DNA of 64,000 bases from Chloroflexota bacterium. GTDB taxonomy: Bacteria; Chloroflexota; Limnocylindria; P2-11E. The translations under genes and the position numbers were made by a program. The DNA lies in NCBI GenBank assembly GCA_027310565.1, contig DAIDAP010000001.1, positions 1 to 64,000 on the forward strand, given 5' to 3'. Positions 39,101 through 39,112 of the stretch are shown here, in pieces. Below the pieces are notes generated by a model. It was not told the DNA's origin and ran no database searches. It worked only from the letters and a program-made list of their open reading frames with translations. Each line of letters opens with the position of its first letter. Within the stretch, counting starts at the first letter, position 1.

Positions 39101-39112
39101 GGCGTCGTGTAA
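2..39112 (+). CDS. Giant multidomain surface protein/adhesin, 5'-truncated by window edge (>=13,036 residues)
   Basis: One uninterrupted reading frame runs from the first bases to the TAA at 39110-39112. The frame is open at the left edge, so the start lies outside; the in-frame GTG at 236 falls inside a domain and is not the start. Domain order by in-window residue: Ser/Ala/Pro linker (1-58); Big_1-like Ig domain (60-155); beta-rich region with haemagglutinin-like repeats (160-720); ten supermodules of about 400 residues (720-4,650); further beta modules; two 'GGL.DG..YY' modules (5,336-5,547); two CBM5/12-like inserts (5,974-6,115); second beta array (6,130-8,060); low-repeat region; RTX-like and Calx-beta-like segments (10,170-11,060); RTX nonapeptide array (11,600-12,470); two concanavalin-like modules (12,567-12,927); short tail. 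It is probably a cell-surface fibre or adhesin binding calcium and perhaps polysaccharide. Secretion route and anchor are unseen because the N-terminus is missing. No catalytic domain was recognised. Confidence 0.93.
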   Translation, partial: ASPSQAPSASPSASPSASADPSASPSAEPSASPSASPSQAPSASPSASPSPIPAPSPSGPAVALGSTAQRVDAGSDATVTATVTDSSGAPLSGVTVDFTAPGGTFSGASSCTTGADGTCSVSVTRPDYGLVPVAASSSVDDGTGTSTTTTIAGSTSVAFRAPWTVAPTTTGGSALGVTTAGGDLAVTVDGATETRPGQTVTSLGITAPADSTLTVDATGGAIEAPISYDGGGGTSAVEVKAAEATFTVDPNTRSGAATTPTAAVRLTFSKVWTVKASGAGATLAGPPADTTWVLNGPGAGTVAATTAPSGTMAYQGFTNLSGAANNRDTFVVTTGAKLAGTVDGGAGGFDSMKVDGVPVRESNPTSPNSGSVTTAGGDVITYAGLEPIVITTPSADFTVNGSAVGDAMTLQPDAANPGNLIVETSPTTMESVSFPVPTSSLTVTGGDGEDTVTVAGSIAMPGASLTVQAEHISVAAGAIVDTTGGATDGAITFTAANAQTGSETSGVVTASGSADVTVTGATLRGGTIHLSATSTLTPANPSARRIALYADSTATVAVTGSTIESSGNTTFSATSGVTAAMSAAGDPGQTDTAKDAAIAASRVTSTALASITGGTTTVTGDLAVTSANTVSATTTGDATSSTGGAGIALANVTLVTRSFITGDAGVTAASVAVAADSDGAATSTAKASPNGSSGNDDDDPATTDDSPSGRTGDNASTADGAVGVAGSLAFSRLASQTEAYVAGSGGGTVSVTTTGAQSVKARTKATGGATADSSAVASGGTGVGVAVAVHLADVSTSARIGTADLAAPGGVSVEATNPTTASFTTSSTSGVGDGSSVGVAGALSVGVVSLTTHAGIDGAATVGAAGTDLAFTSSSGLSSTVTATPTVSGGANVGVGASVALQVVDSTTDATVSGGATVSADDLTLDATSTNVVTTTATGGAAGGTAVTPVVALTISNLPTTASIGTGATLTLTGNVAVRAADTSTVTTTAAGDANGSDAAVGASLALGFAAHSATATAGSSFTTPGTVEITAAGTSTTATSAESSANGSQGTGSGAATPDAQSASQRTFANGLASSNGATGSGSLPATPPANTSGGAIAVAAAIAVNLANTTSSATIPTGITVGSGGLTVWSSALTDAKANADGTATAARAPPAAIGAAIAINLASVTNTATVAGTANGPATVRALVTTGGDGRDDFEAKAVAGSGGGSVSVAGAFALNIVGLATRATVSGAVAAGAGDVSLEAASNAKTITTSLPAVQSSTTLGVGASVALAIVNDGVSAEIAGVSGDDVTLSATAADETVTTATAGVSGGGVAVAPAVAVAISNVATRAEKKPGPINSPTGAVTFTASTDATANTTASGDTTSSGSAAVGAAIALTFASHTASATTLADLSAGGAVTFTAATTSRTSSSATASAAGAPGQGSGGAPAGGVDGQVAGERGAADAQASGAGGSGSGGTSAPSASTSAGPISVAAAIALTISGASATATIPAGVTVNAGGMLTLHSQLEGDAATTANGSATTSGSAGIGAAVAITLANLVNEAKIDGTTSSAGLALTADMASSHDLSAQATSGAGGGGSVGLAGSFALVVGTITTTSQVGPGATWSRPPPQNDVAISASSGSTSSATADAATSGASSVGVGASVALNLITVTTNATIGAGATLAGVDDLTLAASSTNTMTTTAKTGASGGGVAVAPAVAVAISNVATRAEKQPGPINSPTGAVTFTASTDATANTTASGDTTGGTAAVGAAIALTFASHTASATTLADLSAGGAVTFTALGASNASSNATASAKGAPGEDSPDRPSGQTVDSLIAGERSHADSTAAANGGTNSGSKATPKAESSEKDGSGNSKPVQVAAAVALTISDVTQRATVPAGIAISTPGAVTLSAKGNTDSTAKADGSATTTGPATGTTAGAAIAIDLDFDTTDASCGDGCEINAGSLTLEAKAQTVGADSTNTSGAEATSGAGGGKNSVAGSLAVDIVIASSTAKIGDGATITLIGPSADVSLTADPTAVEYAKALPAKDGGSGAAFGLGLSIAVAVVDDTTTAAIGDGVTLTGARNLTVSATGGHTLTVEAENGAKATLSGGDAVTPVIAVAISLADTSATIGTGGTLTTTGTLTLHAEQAASASAKATGATSAPDNAIGFAVAFTLALHSVTATTNRSLSSGGALTIEALGWSGASSEAKASAAGAKGEDDASRSGRTVDDDIKDQRDLGQKKAAEGSASSSSKVAGAKATPKAESSEKDGSGNNKPLQVAAAIAVSIGVVDQRATLPAGFTLNSGTAATKLSAKGNTDSTAKADGSATTTGPSTGDTVGAALALNVAVVTTEASCGDGCEIDAGSLTIESKLNEVGTDVTNTYGAEATSGAGGGKNSVAGSLAVNVVVASSRATVGDNSTIALTGPTADLTLSADPTAVEYAKALPAKDGATGASFGLGLSIAVAVTDDATAAAIGDNVTLTGARNVLITADGSSGTTADAENGAKATLAGGDAVTPVIAVAISMVDTSATIGTGGTLNTSGALTLHAEQGASATATAKGSTTAPDNAIGFSIAFVLALHSVEATTQRSLSAGAGLVVEAFGASDASSDAKASAAGAKGEDDSSRSGRKVDDDIADQRSFGQKKAGDGSAGSSSKVAGAKATPKAESSEKNSSGQSTPLQVAAAIAVTISIIDQKATIPAGLTINAGTSALTLSAKGNTDSTAKADGQATTTGPATGNTIGAAVAVNVAVVTTEASIGGGATINAGSLTLESRTQTVGADSANTFGAESTSGAGGGKNSVAGSLAVNIVLASSTAAIGDGAQVTLAGATPDLALTADPDSTSTTKALAGTASGSAFGLGLSIAVSVVSDETTATIGDEAVVTGARNVTLAATGGHASVVEATNGAKATAAGGDAITPVVAVAISIVSTEATIGTQTGGTLTASGAITASATQSASVSSKATGASTAPDNAIGFSIGFTLALHSAVATTARSLQAGGAISFTALADSAASSEAKASAAGAASEDSTSRDKADGSGKKSVDSDIQDQRDLGTSKAGEGSSSTGSKVSGAKATPKAESSEKNSSGQSTPLQVAAAIAVTISIVDQKATIPAGLTINAGTSALTLSAKGNTDSTAKADGQATTTGPATGNTIGAAVAVNVAVVTTEATIGANAQVNAGSLSLESRTQTVGSDSANTFGAESTSGAGGGKNSVAGSLAVNIVLASSTAAIGNGAQVTLAGGTGDVTLAADPDSTSTTKALSGGATGAKFGLGLSIAVSVVSDETTAAIGDEATITGARNVTLTATGGHASVVEAENGAKATGSGSNAVTPVVAVAISIVDTSATIGTQTSGDGTLHATGAIALAAEQNASVSSKATGSTSAVDAAVGFSIGFTLALHDTIATTARSLQATGPVSITATASSGASSTATSSAAGAAAEDDSSRTKAGGGQKSVDSDIADQRDLGTSKAGEASGSTGSKVSGAPSTPKAESSEKDGSGNNKPLQVAAAIAVTISVVSQKATLPAGLTITSGGAVALVAKGNTDSSAVASGTATTTGPQTGTSVGAAIGVNVVFDTTEASVGAGATVTGTSVDIESRTRTVGSDSANTFDAEATSGAGGGKNSVAGSIAFNLVSKSSTASLDDGSTVTIAAGGTGDVSVIAGSDSSSTTKALSAKGALSTDFGLGLSIAVSIVLDDTRGDVGDGTSITGARNLAIQANGGHSLVTEGANGAAATNGTAVTPVVSVNFSRVRATANLATGPPTTLTGGLDVSASQRASSTTKATGDTSASGTAVGVSIAVTISIHNVDAQVHRSVFAAGPISIQALGSSNSGSDASASAAGSPDEDDASNKNADSSQKTVDQQVQQQRGFTDGKANDTFGSGSDSTGAGATPSAQTSDRDGGGQKKKVTVAAAVAVTVALSEQTASIDGGLIVRSTGGALTLRATGNTDAASKADGSAVKTAPKTDTAVGAAIAITFAQPRNDAIVGDLAQIGGTAVTIEATPTDVSGDTKQVFDAESTSGAGKGKNSIAGSLSVNIVLSHNEARLGADTLTTIFAGGTGDVRVAAAATGETTTKALSAEGASSTDFGLGLSIAVAVVIEDTLALVQDGAVITGARDLVISATGGNALTTEAKNGAKATTGTAITPVVAVDFAQLRTTARLGTLAGTTTLGGALDVRAEQTAGASTKSTGNTSSGSTAVGISIAVTIALDTVEASVNRSVNATGAVSVRALGSSANSAEAKASVSGAPDKDTDTSGKNANQKADDQLSFLNDTSTENGGTSSGQTQSPKASTSGDGSSSSGTPIDVAGAIAVTVALTTSRAFFADGITITSGGMATVKSSANTDAITTADGTQVASGGNGVGVAIALNYLEIKNTATTGNTTITSNGLDVEAVMTDVSGDKTHTVSASAKSGAGSKKVGVAGSLALNIVNGTRTEATVRGGATVNAGTGDITVRAESTETVTAAGVADAKAGTVGVGASVSLNILTTDHTWAIVEDGATLLNGRDVTITAASTETVTTTTKAGSDGQDGIAPAVAVAIVLPDTKATLGTPGSDLTATGDVTVSATFTGVVRSSGDADAAGSSVAVGAIIGVNVVLVDTAATTSRSITSAGAVTITSTSTVDASDEVHASAKGESQSGASSDTQASNSVNKNGNSSGFSLPSANQQASDGNSQSSGQSGNSGGSVGVAAAIAVNWVDIKNRATVADSLTVRGTGAVLVGATHEVDATAKATGLAYSLSSSDAVVGAAVGFNYVKLESKGTIGAGSTVSGAGVTAEAVTVSGQRNDIVSWGLAAAGGQSDTSVAASVGINYVNFDVAATIGAGSTITSTGVLGAHASAPLGLQNLAISGAAGTGGAVGAAIAVNILIIHTDASIGANVNATATGAVTVTAVAGLTSLPVTGVPYLDDILDALSITNSFSSVAASGAAGTGDYAVGGSVIVDVFDLRTRAWIADGVTINPTGPVPGGSSALVSASAPANLVNVAGALAVTSGSAGIGAAIYVDIVDQDTRAYIGNGVTLRVGGDVTVSTAAGLDFFGVAASAGGSTSAGVSGSFGILLAGKNILPGTDDGTRAYIDGGSLTPTTVSAGGSLAVTASAPNAYKLIAGQISVGSSAGVGVSASILVVDGRVTATTGSFDTLDATGGDVTVTATTSENVTLIAIGGSVGGTAGVAGSAAVNVLSNTTTAGIGDGATLTAGGDVTVAATDTTEILSMAGTLAVGGTAGVGAAADVGVINKTTTASVGANATLTVGGDLTVDAISSEKVTSMSVGASFGGTAAVTVNAGVPVYTITTNASIGDGTTVNADGSVRVSADESLKLDVIAGNLSGGGTAAVGAAVAVPIITKETHASIGDYAQVNAKGLSGVDVKTGAYTVTSIDTRFRQSAVSGNTIDLGYAHGFTAGQELLYDSGGGAPIGGLTDGAVYYVRSTGATTVQLEDAAGNPITLSGGGTGENHRLIPTNQAGVRDDESPRFDPATDRSGSTLNLPYTLKQNGSPVTIAENDGVVYSSGGGDPIGGLVDGRTYYAHVVGANQIQLMDKKSTDGGTVIPLTNNGTGRSHSLVLSGMQPAGDASLYGPRTIAATETTGFRGVGVTATNSDELAMVGVSAGITGGVAVNLAGAIDVSKVNTSASIGTNGKVNCGLTCAANVAGADAAQSVRVAASNQFYELGIASSLAVGFTAGVAVPVGVRVIRLNADATIGDDTKVNARGDISVTANAKDTILSVVAGAGGGTVGVAGSVGVTLVRLHTFAGTGDSVQMNADGDVLVSASDDTKLQLIQVGLAGGFVGVGAAVGVATLDKDTEAFIGTNNTVNGRGNGAGLSGIRSGDYAGSSFGVLGAGAFHGVAVQASSSEDIFGLTASVGGGFVGVAGGVQVTLIGLVTKALVGANTDVNGTVSGASASQSVNVAAVDAAKTLTVAGGVGGGFVGVAGGVDIGTLDMTVQAAVGTGATVRAKADVDVFALSRKDVQTYALSIGGGFVGVAGSVTDWSVGEQATTTYQDDGGGETKGAWTSGTTYGKGDVVTYGGQKYYANQTTTDPSTAPDGNATDWAVVETKQPLQSSSGDSVTSADQIASGGDASCGDLSCSDSGPGYTSAVDGASVRDAGAWTSGQTYKQGDVVTFGGDKYVSRQVTTDASTDPNANTTDWNPYTSSASADKTNQRMSGGFGGASSGLAGAAPSGGVTAAATGGARPLPLGTTATVNGALIAGGSARVRALDDIKSQALAGSLAGGVVGVSAAVAIFSVKANAEASVSSTGSISAGPSLGNEVEVYARANESTKGYAIGGATGLGAVGGQVIVLDSNVTQNAHIDTGATIPQAGGGVFVKAGADGAKRVVDTLSIGAGFGAVAAGASISMNTTSGDTRAEIGNVAVGTDVQGGGTVRGITVSATQDAKPTATSYSVQVGGAGALSGSVAVVKYSGTTRAASGAHGPLGSGGYSVTATGLHGGVNAKTLNVTAGGLAIGVTVAIAKDERNTEAAITGGSTSTTGAVNVTADSTNTAYAWAPAATAGSAVSVNVMLPIARVSGRTTADLNGTITASTSVTVHALSEYRAKAQVTMGAVSLVGLSGAYADAEVTSGAYTRAAIGSTASITSSGAVQVLADLKSAQTFRGSDTLAQRILGGNAPDVVARNEAIALVDSIALGGFAAAGVYASRAEVNGAVRAELSGDVTSSSSVLVKAKGANLADARTLAISASGLGGFGASIQFAEVGSSADVEAKSADGNNDQEVTSGGRVEFAAESDNDALVRTDVAAGGALAGIAVSVPTARVAAATTASVEGNVSAGSAGINVHATSDNDVAVTIWALSVGSLSAAVTWGEAKITNAADTDAQVLANAAFSAPSGAVEVLATSQNHASSEGKSVAGGALAVNVMKSISEVAGGTLASFDGDVTSTSPRTASLTVRARGENQAVTDAFIAAISLSLSGAVNLASSQITSDASTDAQILSSANVTVSGAVTVDAGLTTDTTTADTVGGSIVSRPAHYQNYALANLGNVSGGAIALGATLADAKVDGGVRATMNGTIAGSGSVSVTAGGNMTAASKTLFVAAGLAGLSYTDTSAEVGANADVVANADGTVSSSGLIAVTAGSVNRATTTTNGGAFGLVAGSATLPRAQIGGATTSDFGGNAITASGLTVTTTSDNDVTVTVSVISVGAFAGALTEAYAKVTSDADTDASVTGPANVNSGTVSISSTSDDDATATINGVTGAAIALGITRPKAQAFGETRAYAGQGADINAGAVTITAFGGTSATATTNATSISAIGGGFLEAEATAGGIVDAFIGQPATSGASTATTSVDVGSGTITVSADADVDATATANGVSGAILSISDFNPRATASAAVRAYVRDNVDVVAGTLTVKAGEAADKVTLDASATSNVVSVSLAGGGGVVPDAKTTGSVEAFLGAPGGVAGVNTAATKIDVSGTLTAKAYSQLNATAIANGTAAAGVAANIQDASATAGGTTRAYAGDGADVEAGLLALDANATLTADATTKGVSVGLGSLSGVESTATVTAVTEAYLGKSAASVSAGTITVDLVGPTTLAATSNGTANATARGANVGLAAIGLLYPTAKANGVTRIYIGPDTDLGATSVTGTADSTMKANATTTVTAIGGITATDVQVLSDIQATTAAFIGKNADVTASGLVSLSAVARNTSTAKTDALSAGLIGISLYDLDAKTTSLTQAYVGDKAHVSVGSLVLSAESTDAPIVSFDFTGISGFSGGDTSLSAINTATVEAFIGPDAVSSGSASDPTQVTAEGTGGISLSATSHADVDVQLDLLSLSLLGDVGLSDTIAKSNATVRAFLGDYAEVDSGTGALLVSALSDPDVRARGQGFSAALGFSGTGSTATAEASGTVRAYTKDHATIEGNASTFQAQFTPSGNRVYASIEIGSVALLAGIAGGVATATSTPTVEAYVAANTTVDIDGTLTVTAGSSQTATAAAKGTGGGLVGYGAAQSTANADGTVNAYVAGDVVGPAAAAGANSVSISASSANTANASSQAVSGGLFADSDNQATAYANPTLRAYVAGSSQVVTTSNLRIAASAMPEADASSRGVSGGLIGIGGSESTASASPNVEAYIGTGASITAGGNIEVLASSDIQTPGGQGPTYLIESVDTANDTLHVVGNGLNTGDTIEYDNSNGNPDACSTTTPITGLTGAECATDNEGNTFILRRAYNVIGAGADDLSLGSQFNGADVNTVNDTITFGSAHNFISGDRVVYAKPSGGATIGGLDLTSTAYYVLVIDEKTIRLVATQSQATDPDAFVKSVAVSSISGSTLTLAGGGGFSSGQAVTYTAPKPLDFSAGQVDVNNGSAGSTADLTDVAANDNIVFIDTNADSANEGKAIAHGFANGDKIIYGATSGDTLAASTIAPLVDGGIYRVKVINSSTIQLKRNDLLTTQVNYVRRTSGGDQIIRTDGNSWTDSGFGLTSGETLLITGSPVNNGTWTIASASGDTLTLTQTNQVTGTRVTTSTQFAAVSCGTSCTEYRVIRTDATAWATNTNFTGGGTIEVTGAGSNNGTYTVLSLSGATFVVSQPVTNTTVSATLSRPVMSTFDEPVIPLVPRKAATQTSIAFGGSASNATFTRSSGGDWTNFDFAVGSTISISNSTGNDGTYTVLAGSTAITIRASRIGGAAISGGTQSNVRISLVKGPVTGTPPTQVQGHTSTNDVHSVLRTGDVPLSYTNLGGGTLVDGQTYYVVGASGSDFSIALTPGGTALTFSTSGLRAGALHSFTPTVDLTSAPGGTDHQLRIDLTSSTVSGTQRITGVGGVPLGSTLSGSGDGLTKAESTGSGGGFVGVGSNTATTNTNPTVKARISTGGGALVVAEGDVRVEATSKSNSQAYSSNATGGFVGIAGADARGNASHTTWAYIDANVRMVAAGDLTVLATSDITATAQSKSRSGGFVGYADADSRVSMNYDTKSSVKDGADVLTDGNAKVWTDARTNGDANAYASGIGAGGDGQSNTNASVGTGNSTAEILNGAELVAKQISFKAGLSLLRLFAHGEAYGAGFYAEGEDDSDVGGDINNTVTLGANTLVTGLEGVDLLARVDGVNTRPESFSRSTGLFGWVSSDANNDTDIDARVDGAAGGPLRTSPVAGAVVTAGPRATSGGILEHPSESDHLALYIDTKLGSNISQTWSVRASKRSLAGGGSSGSNNATADDTTAFNSDVLILSGRSPYLFVASNGGITAVEVTAYVDAVNNRVYVEDISNPGAGDVVVRSKSVSGSTGTWVFRDTLMAVTIINESSYDLYLNNITVLDTSQPLVWLSQNDPSSASVSISFDIRRDQAPTVIDIRNLSSSNVLFNGTVENPIGITSVENTGGDIRSTRSRDVSSGGRVSLIRTNILRIDADAGDVGQGPSQRLNVDIVDATGVPRGTTFRTGRVSPITNAIYLGYEQQFFTGELVRYTAADTFNELTNGGYYVVLVQNDGISIKLANTAPPNTPIVLTVSSSATLATHTLTPVTRFSVDAPYGAAWLDVEAHRRNGGGGTYTVVVDDIATRDDADLRLQVSVSDPGTGSSGGVLVKYAGGPGAGVTRYTHFLSPDGSAPLVAPGFGLGATETQVTSTYDFRQLDSSGNRTLPGITSTDGNIIVTSVRTATAAPFTNVVGIFEGSSAGTVGTAGAKRIDVLTNGFITLYEQSGDLRAGRITSTADDVILYSPARIVDATGDLTPSAEADVAGVNITMCASTIRPSSLETRTADDAGCATNGGLLGGIGEPTNFLEIDVDVLNGAPLGVLRAYDTFAASTLGVYLTETSGDMKIDTVDTKGDASLVTLSGSLVDARGGGSGDNTPTSLFNVRANNVWLDANGGSVGTPAGTPDATGNDLKIDSGWLATSIVGAEADQSIYLTETLGALRLRLAQALAGDIRLTVRESAAQGEDLVLLQPTGTILVVENAPRTIPHGLVNAPAGWVLLRVGDNVTLGNTAPIATSISDAAGNTQVLAGEWIDVYGDFGDLDAGWGSVMTLHGTITPGTLTGACAGAIDPAVRTCNLTRIFGNGDADTFDFEQTYLGGKTRVYGSNTPTPYATPIPATAPLCGSGRTCDDLFLVKQLQTMNVAAGHTLTLDGQESGDTYLVYTSGSRGASRDYVINVLDTGAPADGVDYLAICGADTTDGPAIGAGQRCDYATRLAPQPAPTDPTQTLVDDIWLLRRTSYIAFGAQTTPNEVADRPAFVALLHTTLDVASPAGTAITPSFDVERVNYDTAINGRLEVYGLGGNDYYAVDDNSAITTLDGGAGNDTFQIGQIYGTKRDSRPSTAEGGSYALGDTSGGSLTPQDVFGTVATTRGWLSAGSSQPLVAKGGTGDDSFTVYSNQATLRLEGEDDNDLFVVRAFALAQTTGTCGGPLGVNDTSCRIVWISAEDQVAMPRLTSGFSTAAESDIRTGAGNNQVEYNINAPVSIDGGNGFDKVVILGTEYADHIVVTFKAIYGAGLSVTYANVEVLEVDALEGDDTIDVLSTQPFVLTRVIGGLGNDTINVAGDVAGDVVSRNLEGTTGTINHIVKSADEMYDGLLADGIDLSVARPTRGAVVVTETAGFSAVREAGCFSLTSTTCIRALDSYDVRLATAPTQNVYVTVSATLTGQEEQSNGDTFLITTGAVPGAPGAFTRTITVNGSPAVVPVRAVVLTFTPGNWSTPQNVYLFAVDDARPEGDRVVVSAQSVISRDQAFNAAAVRNVEVKVMDDDLAGIVTIERDAGGEPDNTSIVLEGPGAPYEVTDQVDVTLAKAPTPDTTGGPTTTVVLVTPSDNRICLASADPRFAAADGSCPVGGTTYTLTYTAADWSSPVNLVLRARDDFVAQDPRSTTLEYTILGSSSATDYLRPPFASYPDLPVRSRVDVMSIDDETPGVFLLESGGRTLVQCGSTCGLAGTGDSYTVRLTKAPTGDVTIAVVTDGQTDVTTGGRLSLADVGGTRATQLFAGNVTASGTTLARGAGADLGSFIDDGFAAGQTVRVTIGGSPVDARITAISSDGKSMTLDTAVSGSGAASIAVLSDRGIYTGSLTYTASDASDTSATGNGGSLVRTDGKSWLDSGFIEGQLIRINGVSGVFKIESITDAVAGSGDLDKAILTAALPSGGALAAGATANVMQVAQQVTFTPSNWYAQVTVPLLADPAYDLQPGRGDLKTFPKRKHLLSGIRGPLAVEGGVTAADRSLKRAVLLPGEANAAPFQVAAQPPEWQMIDTLNVFADGSRENLVGEMTSTAITGLNMTQPLDLRAYCGTRPCPFGEPGVYPGGISYGTISLDANGGFQTDGNASTIEVLNLFLGEGNDTFTVTSTLVPALELANNGTPRAAAHGGITTVHGGGNSALRITGTFDTGAGAITRTDGVDWTTQGFAVGQQITTTGAIAGSFTITGVAGSDYGPNSMLLVTQSEGAPLSAQAGAASTVSVRDQLAALGAFDLAGNAVVRRDGQPWQALGFAAGQRVTIAVAGVGVRTVTGFGNSAYGDGTALLVDGAAMTATDASGTVAATDRMPSGNVRMGGDRIVVTGGASTTAAGGPASPLVVYGDTSQDGTWYAGRTDVMSLGIFGDKPFAHEEGVPVTISVSGDGLTGTITRGDGRAWVDTGFAVGAQLAVNGVLYGTISRTSASVCAAVATGCTTIPANVIKLTALTADFAAGGGTKDFRVRNRVGNGAPFFVYPLATAFANPGNDVIDASAAFSASPAGALPTVGITAYGGAGDDLILGTQTGDHLAGGSGDDRIEGGRGVDLIYGDDGVNVNVITRVLTPVWQNTSAKPNADLLEAGRDVLYGEGPRAVRTTVQDDDADVIFGDFGEVLQDTLGARDTTRVQTGLQRIQTTQVASLRNVESRALQEGADDTMYGNVGRDVLVGGPGSDAIDGGVNDDLVFGDNVVLAWRDRDITTTRFQTLSGTRLYSRTDLDGANASISYDNSGQLLVNGTARAYRTPDQNYPWWAEYLLANLYQNASMDAGLTGAGSFGNDYIAGGAGHDMAFGQLGNDTIQGDGSIDFISAWPYNAGRVGAVRTPAGCAGSVCDYTGPLTIWPSFEAATDGDDYIEGGAGADVAFGNLGQDDIVGGSSSFFSLITPFQRPDKGDLLFGGAGTRVGRNDETVFATDAHSRDADVIVGDNGNIVRIVGTSGADANPLASPLRFVYDNYGGRGIVVRGVTLIDYTPGGPDFRPDLFALGAGCNGLVMSVDIGCGDELHGESGDDTLYGGAGADVFFGDAQDDDIIGGWGNDWMSGGTGQDGILGDDGRIFTSRNNATVGEPLYGVAPLLATDPDTRFSNGNVLDELIYTPGNVQITTINLAGRLNKAFDVTPFNLRPNALGADDPFFRPGFADDIVYGGLGSDFLHGGSGDDAISGAEALVESYGQRYDEATGLPVGVVRSDWTTPYNAGNMLRFGADADAWHSNQHVASRLGEFALYDEYDPRRIVRLNDDGTKVTSGAGGREFFLNFVSNEGVVRPAGTSPDGVPYPSVWDDGADAIFGGLGNDWSVGGTGKDTIFAGWGNDLSNADDRLGTTGATDEAPDTAPTYEDRVYGGAGLDVLIGNTGGDRLIDWVGEFNSYIVPFAPFGIATVSRQVPPMLYEFLYALSKSMGADPTRTAETGNDAARNGEPDGEIGLITQKDKGLWQTQTGGPTDPQPGNIPGGKRDVLRSADFNDGSVSSFAVDSGSFSVVNGALSVTATSTSGDAVAVFYQDDYLPIYYEVQASVNTAKPLAGYKANSYVIFDYFSPTDFKFAGIDISTNKVVLGHRASWGWAVDAQTPYQLKPETNYGLLIQVNGTAVYVNVDSKKTFSYTYAPRMIDGEANGLNKGLVGVGSDQSKGAVDNIALQIVQPEITIDRTETYDDGAANLAAQPQTGSWSVSGGRETGTAAAGATAIQTVDLGNTRGLSTESYVELSTNVKTAVSGGIVFDQYGATDYKLVSVDVAAQRIVIGHVSPRSGYVVDAYIAKALSATTDYTLQLSLKGASVAVTLSGAYVTTWGFNGAVVDGAYGLVARGGSASFDNTRFRTDDRAFAQPGSVLSASGTFSGRSAPPADEGALPALLDQAKAYWSARLGIPLASLDDVRIAAADLPGLELAVVVGRTIYIDRDGAGRGWTTTTLTDTITQALGRILGVV
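182..475 (+). other. Big_1 (invasin-like) Ig domain within the giant protein
   Basis: The stretch has the usual Big_1 landmarks: a 'DAGSDATVTATVTDSSG' opening strand, 'PLSGVTVDF', a Gly/Thr turn, 'TGADGTCSVSV' and a closing alanine-rich strand. Two cysteines (in 'SSCTTG' and 'GTCSV') could form a disulfide. Such domains act as rigid spacers in intimin/invasin-type adhesins. Confidence 0.7.
3930..4200 (+). repeat. Near-identical repeat block, copy A (partner 5061-5330)
   Basis: This block matches 5061-5330 at an offset of 1131 bp (377 codons) with few differences, mainly third positions and one Lys-to-Gln change in 'EKKPGP'/'EKQPGP'. It forms the 'AVAISNVATRAEK' portion of two neighbouring supermodules. 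Confidence 0.8.
5061..5330 (+). repeat. Near-identical repeat block, copy B (partner 3930-4200)
   Basis: Second copy of the block at 3930-4200 within the giant gene. The pair differs in period (377 codons) from the later units (390-408 codons), so unit length varies along the array. Confidence 0.8.
7907..8395 (+). repeat. Near-identical repeat block, copy A (partner 9131-9619)
   Basis: Aligned at an offset of 1224 bp, the first 290 bp of this block differ from 9131 onward at only about four positions. Identity then drops over a short stretch (about 8200-8240) and resumes through the 'GKNSVAGS' anchor. This is much closer than other pairs of units and implies recent duplication or gene conversion. 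Confidence 0.85.
9131..9619 (+). repeat. Near-identical repeat block, copy B (partner 7907-8395)
   Basis: Second copy of the block at 7907-8395, offset 1224 bp (408 codons). It spans the end of the charged loop, the 'ATPKAESSEK' motif and the following beta strands. Confidence 0.85.
16009..16640 (+). other. Two 'GGL.DG..YY' insert modules in the giant protein
   Basis: Two tandem units of about 90 residues share the pattern 'G...GQ..LYDSGGG.PIGGL.DG..YYV........QL'. Related units recur near 24200-24720, 24770-25080, 25840-26110 and 27990-28250. Similar short modules are found scattered in other giant bacterial repeat proteins; their function is not known to me. Confidence 0.6.
17921..18058 (+). 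other. CBM5/12-like carbohydrate-binding insert, copy 1
   Basis: The segment follows the compact CBM5/12 (ChiC/chitin-binding) pattern: 'AW.....Y..GDVVTYGGQKYYA' is followed by Thr/Pro-rich residues and a closing 'DW'. The aromatic positions typical of the family (Trp near the start, paired Tyr, final Trp) are present. It interrupts beta-repeat sequence, so it looks like an inserted sugar-binding head. Confidence 0.6.
18212..18346 (+). other. CBM5/12-like carbohydrate-binding insert, copy 2
   Basis: Second copy with 'AWTSGQTYKQGDVVTFGG' and a closing 'DW'. It is separated from copy 1 by about 50 residues that contain a Cys-rich 'SCGDLSC' element. The tandem arrangement would raise avidity for a polymeric glycan. 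Confidence 0.6.
18400..24170 (+). repeat. Second beta-repeat array of the giant protein
   Basis: The array consists of degenerate units built around 'T.AY.GDGADV.AG....A' and 'SVG..G....A.ATA'. They are more diverged and shorter than the supermodules of 2150-13950, and they lack the charged Lys/Glu loops. It is probably a continuation of the beta fibre. Confidence 0.65.
30540..31330 (+). repeat. RTX-like glycine/aspartate repeats, first cluster
   Basis: Motifs such as 'GGAGNDTF', 'GGTGDDSF', 'GEDDNDLF', 'GGNGFDKV', 'LEGDDTIDV' and 'GGLGNDTI' match the GGxGxDxUx calcium-binding nonapeptide of RTX proteins. They are irregularly spaced, giving isolated calcium-stabilised beta-roll turns rather than one continuous roll. 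Confidence 0.7.
31440..33180 (+). other. Calx-beta-like domains of the giant protein
   Basis: Three successive segments show the pattern 'V.E.......D.Y.VRL..AP...V.V.V' followed by 'LTFTPGNWSTPQNVYLFAVDD'-type strands, as in Calx-beta domains. Acidic turns ('VMDDDLAG', 'SIDDETPG') sit between them and could bind calcium. Confidence 0.6.
34790..37430 (+). repeat. RTX nonapeptide (haemolysin-type calcium-binding) array
   Basis: Many GGxGxDxUx-type motifs occur, including 'GGAGDDLI', 'GGSGDDRI', 'GGAGHDMA', 'LGNDTIQGDG', 'GGAGADV', 'GESGDDTL', 'GGWGNDWM', 'GGLGSDFL' and 'GGTGKDTI'. Long insertions separate the clusters. The array should fold only when calcium is bound, as after export. Confidence 0.8.
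37700..38785 (+). repeat. Two concanavalin/LamG-like modules near the C-terminus
   Basis: Two units of about 180 residues share 'F.DG......G.WSV..G', 'FDYFSPTDFK..GIDIS...V.LGH' (second copy 'FDQYGATDYKLVSVDV', 'IVIGH') and a closing 'VDN'/'FDNTRF'. The pattern resembles concanavalin-like carbohydrate-binding sandwich domains, so they may be ligand-binding heads. Confidence 0.55.
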
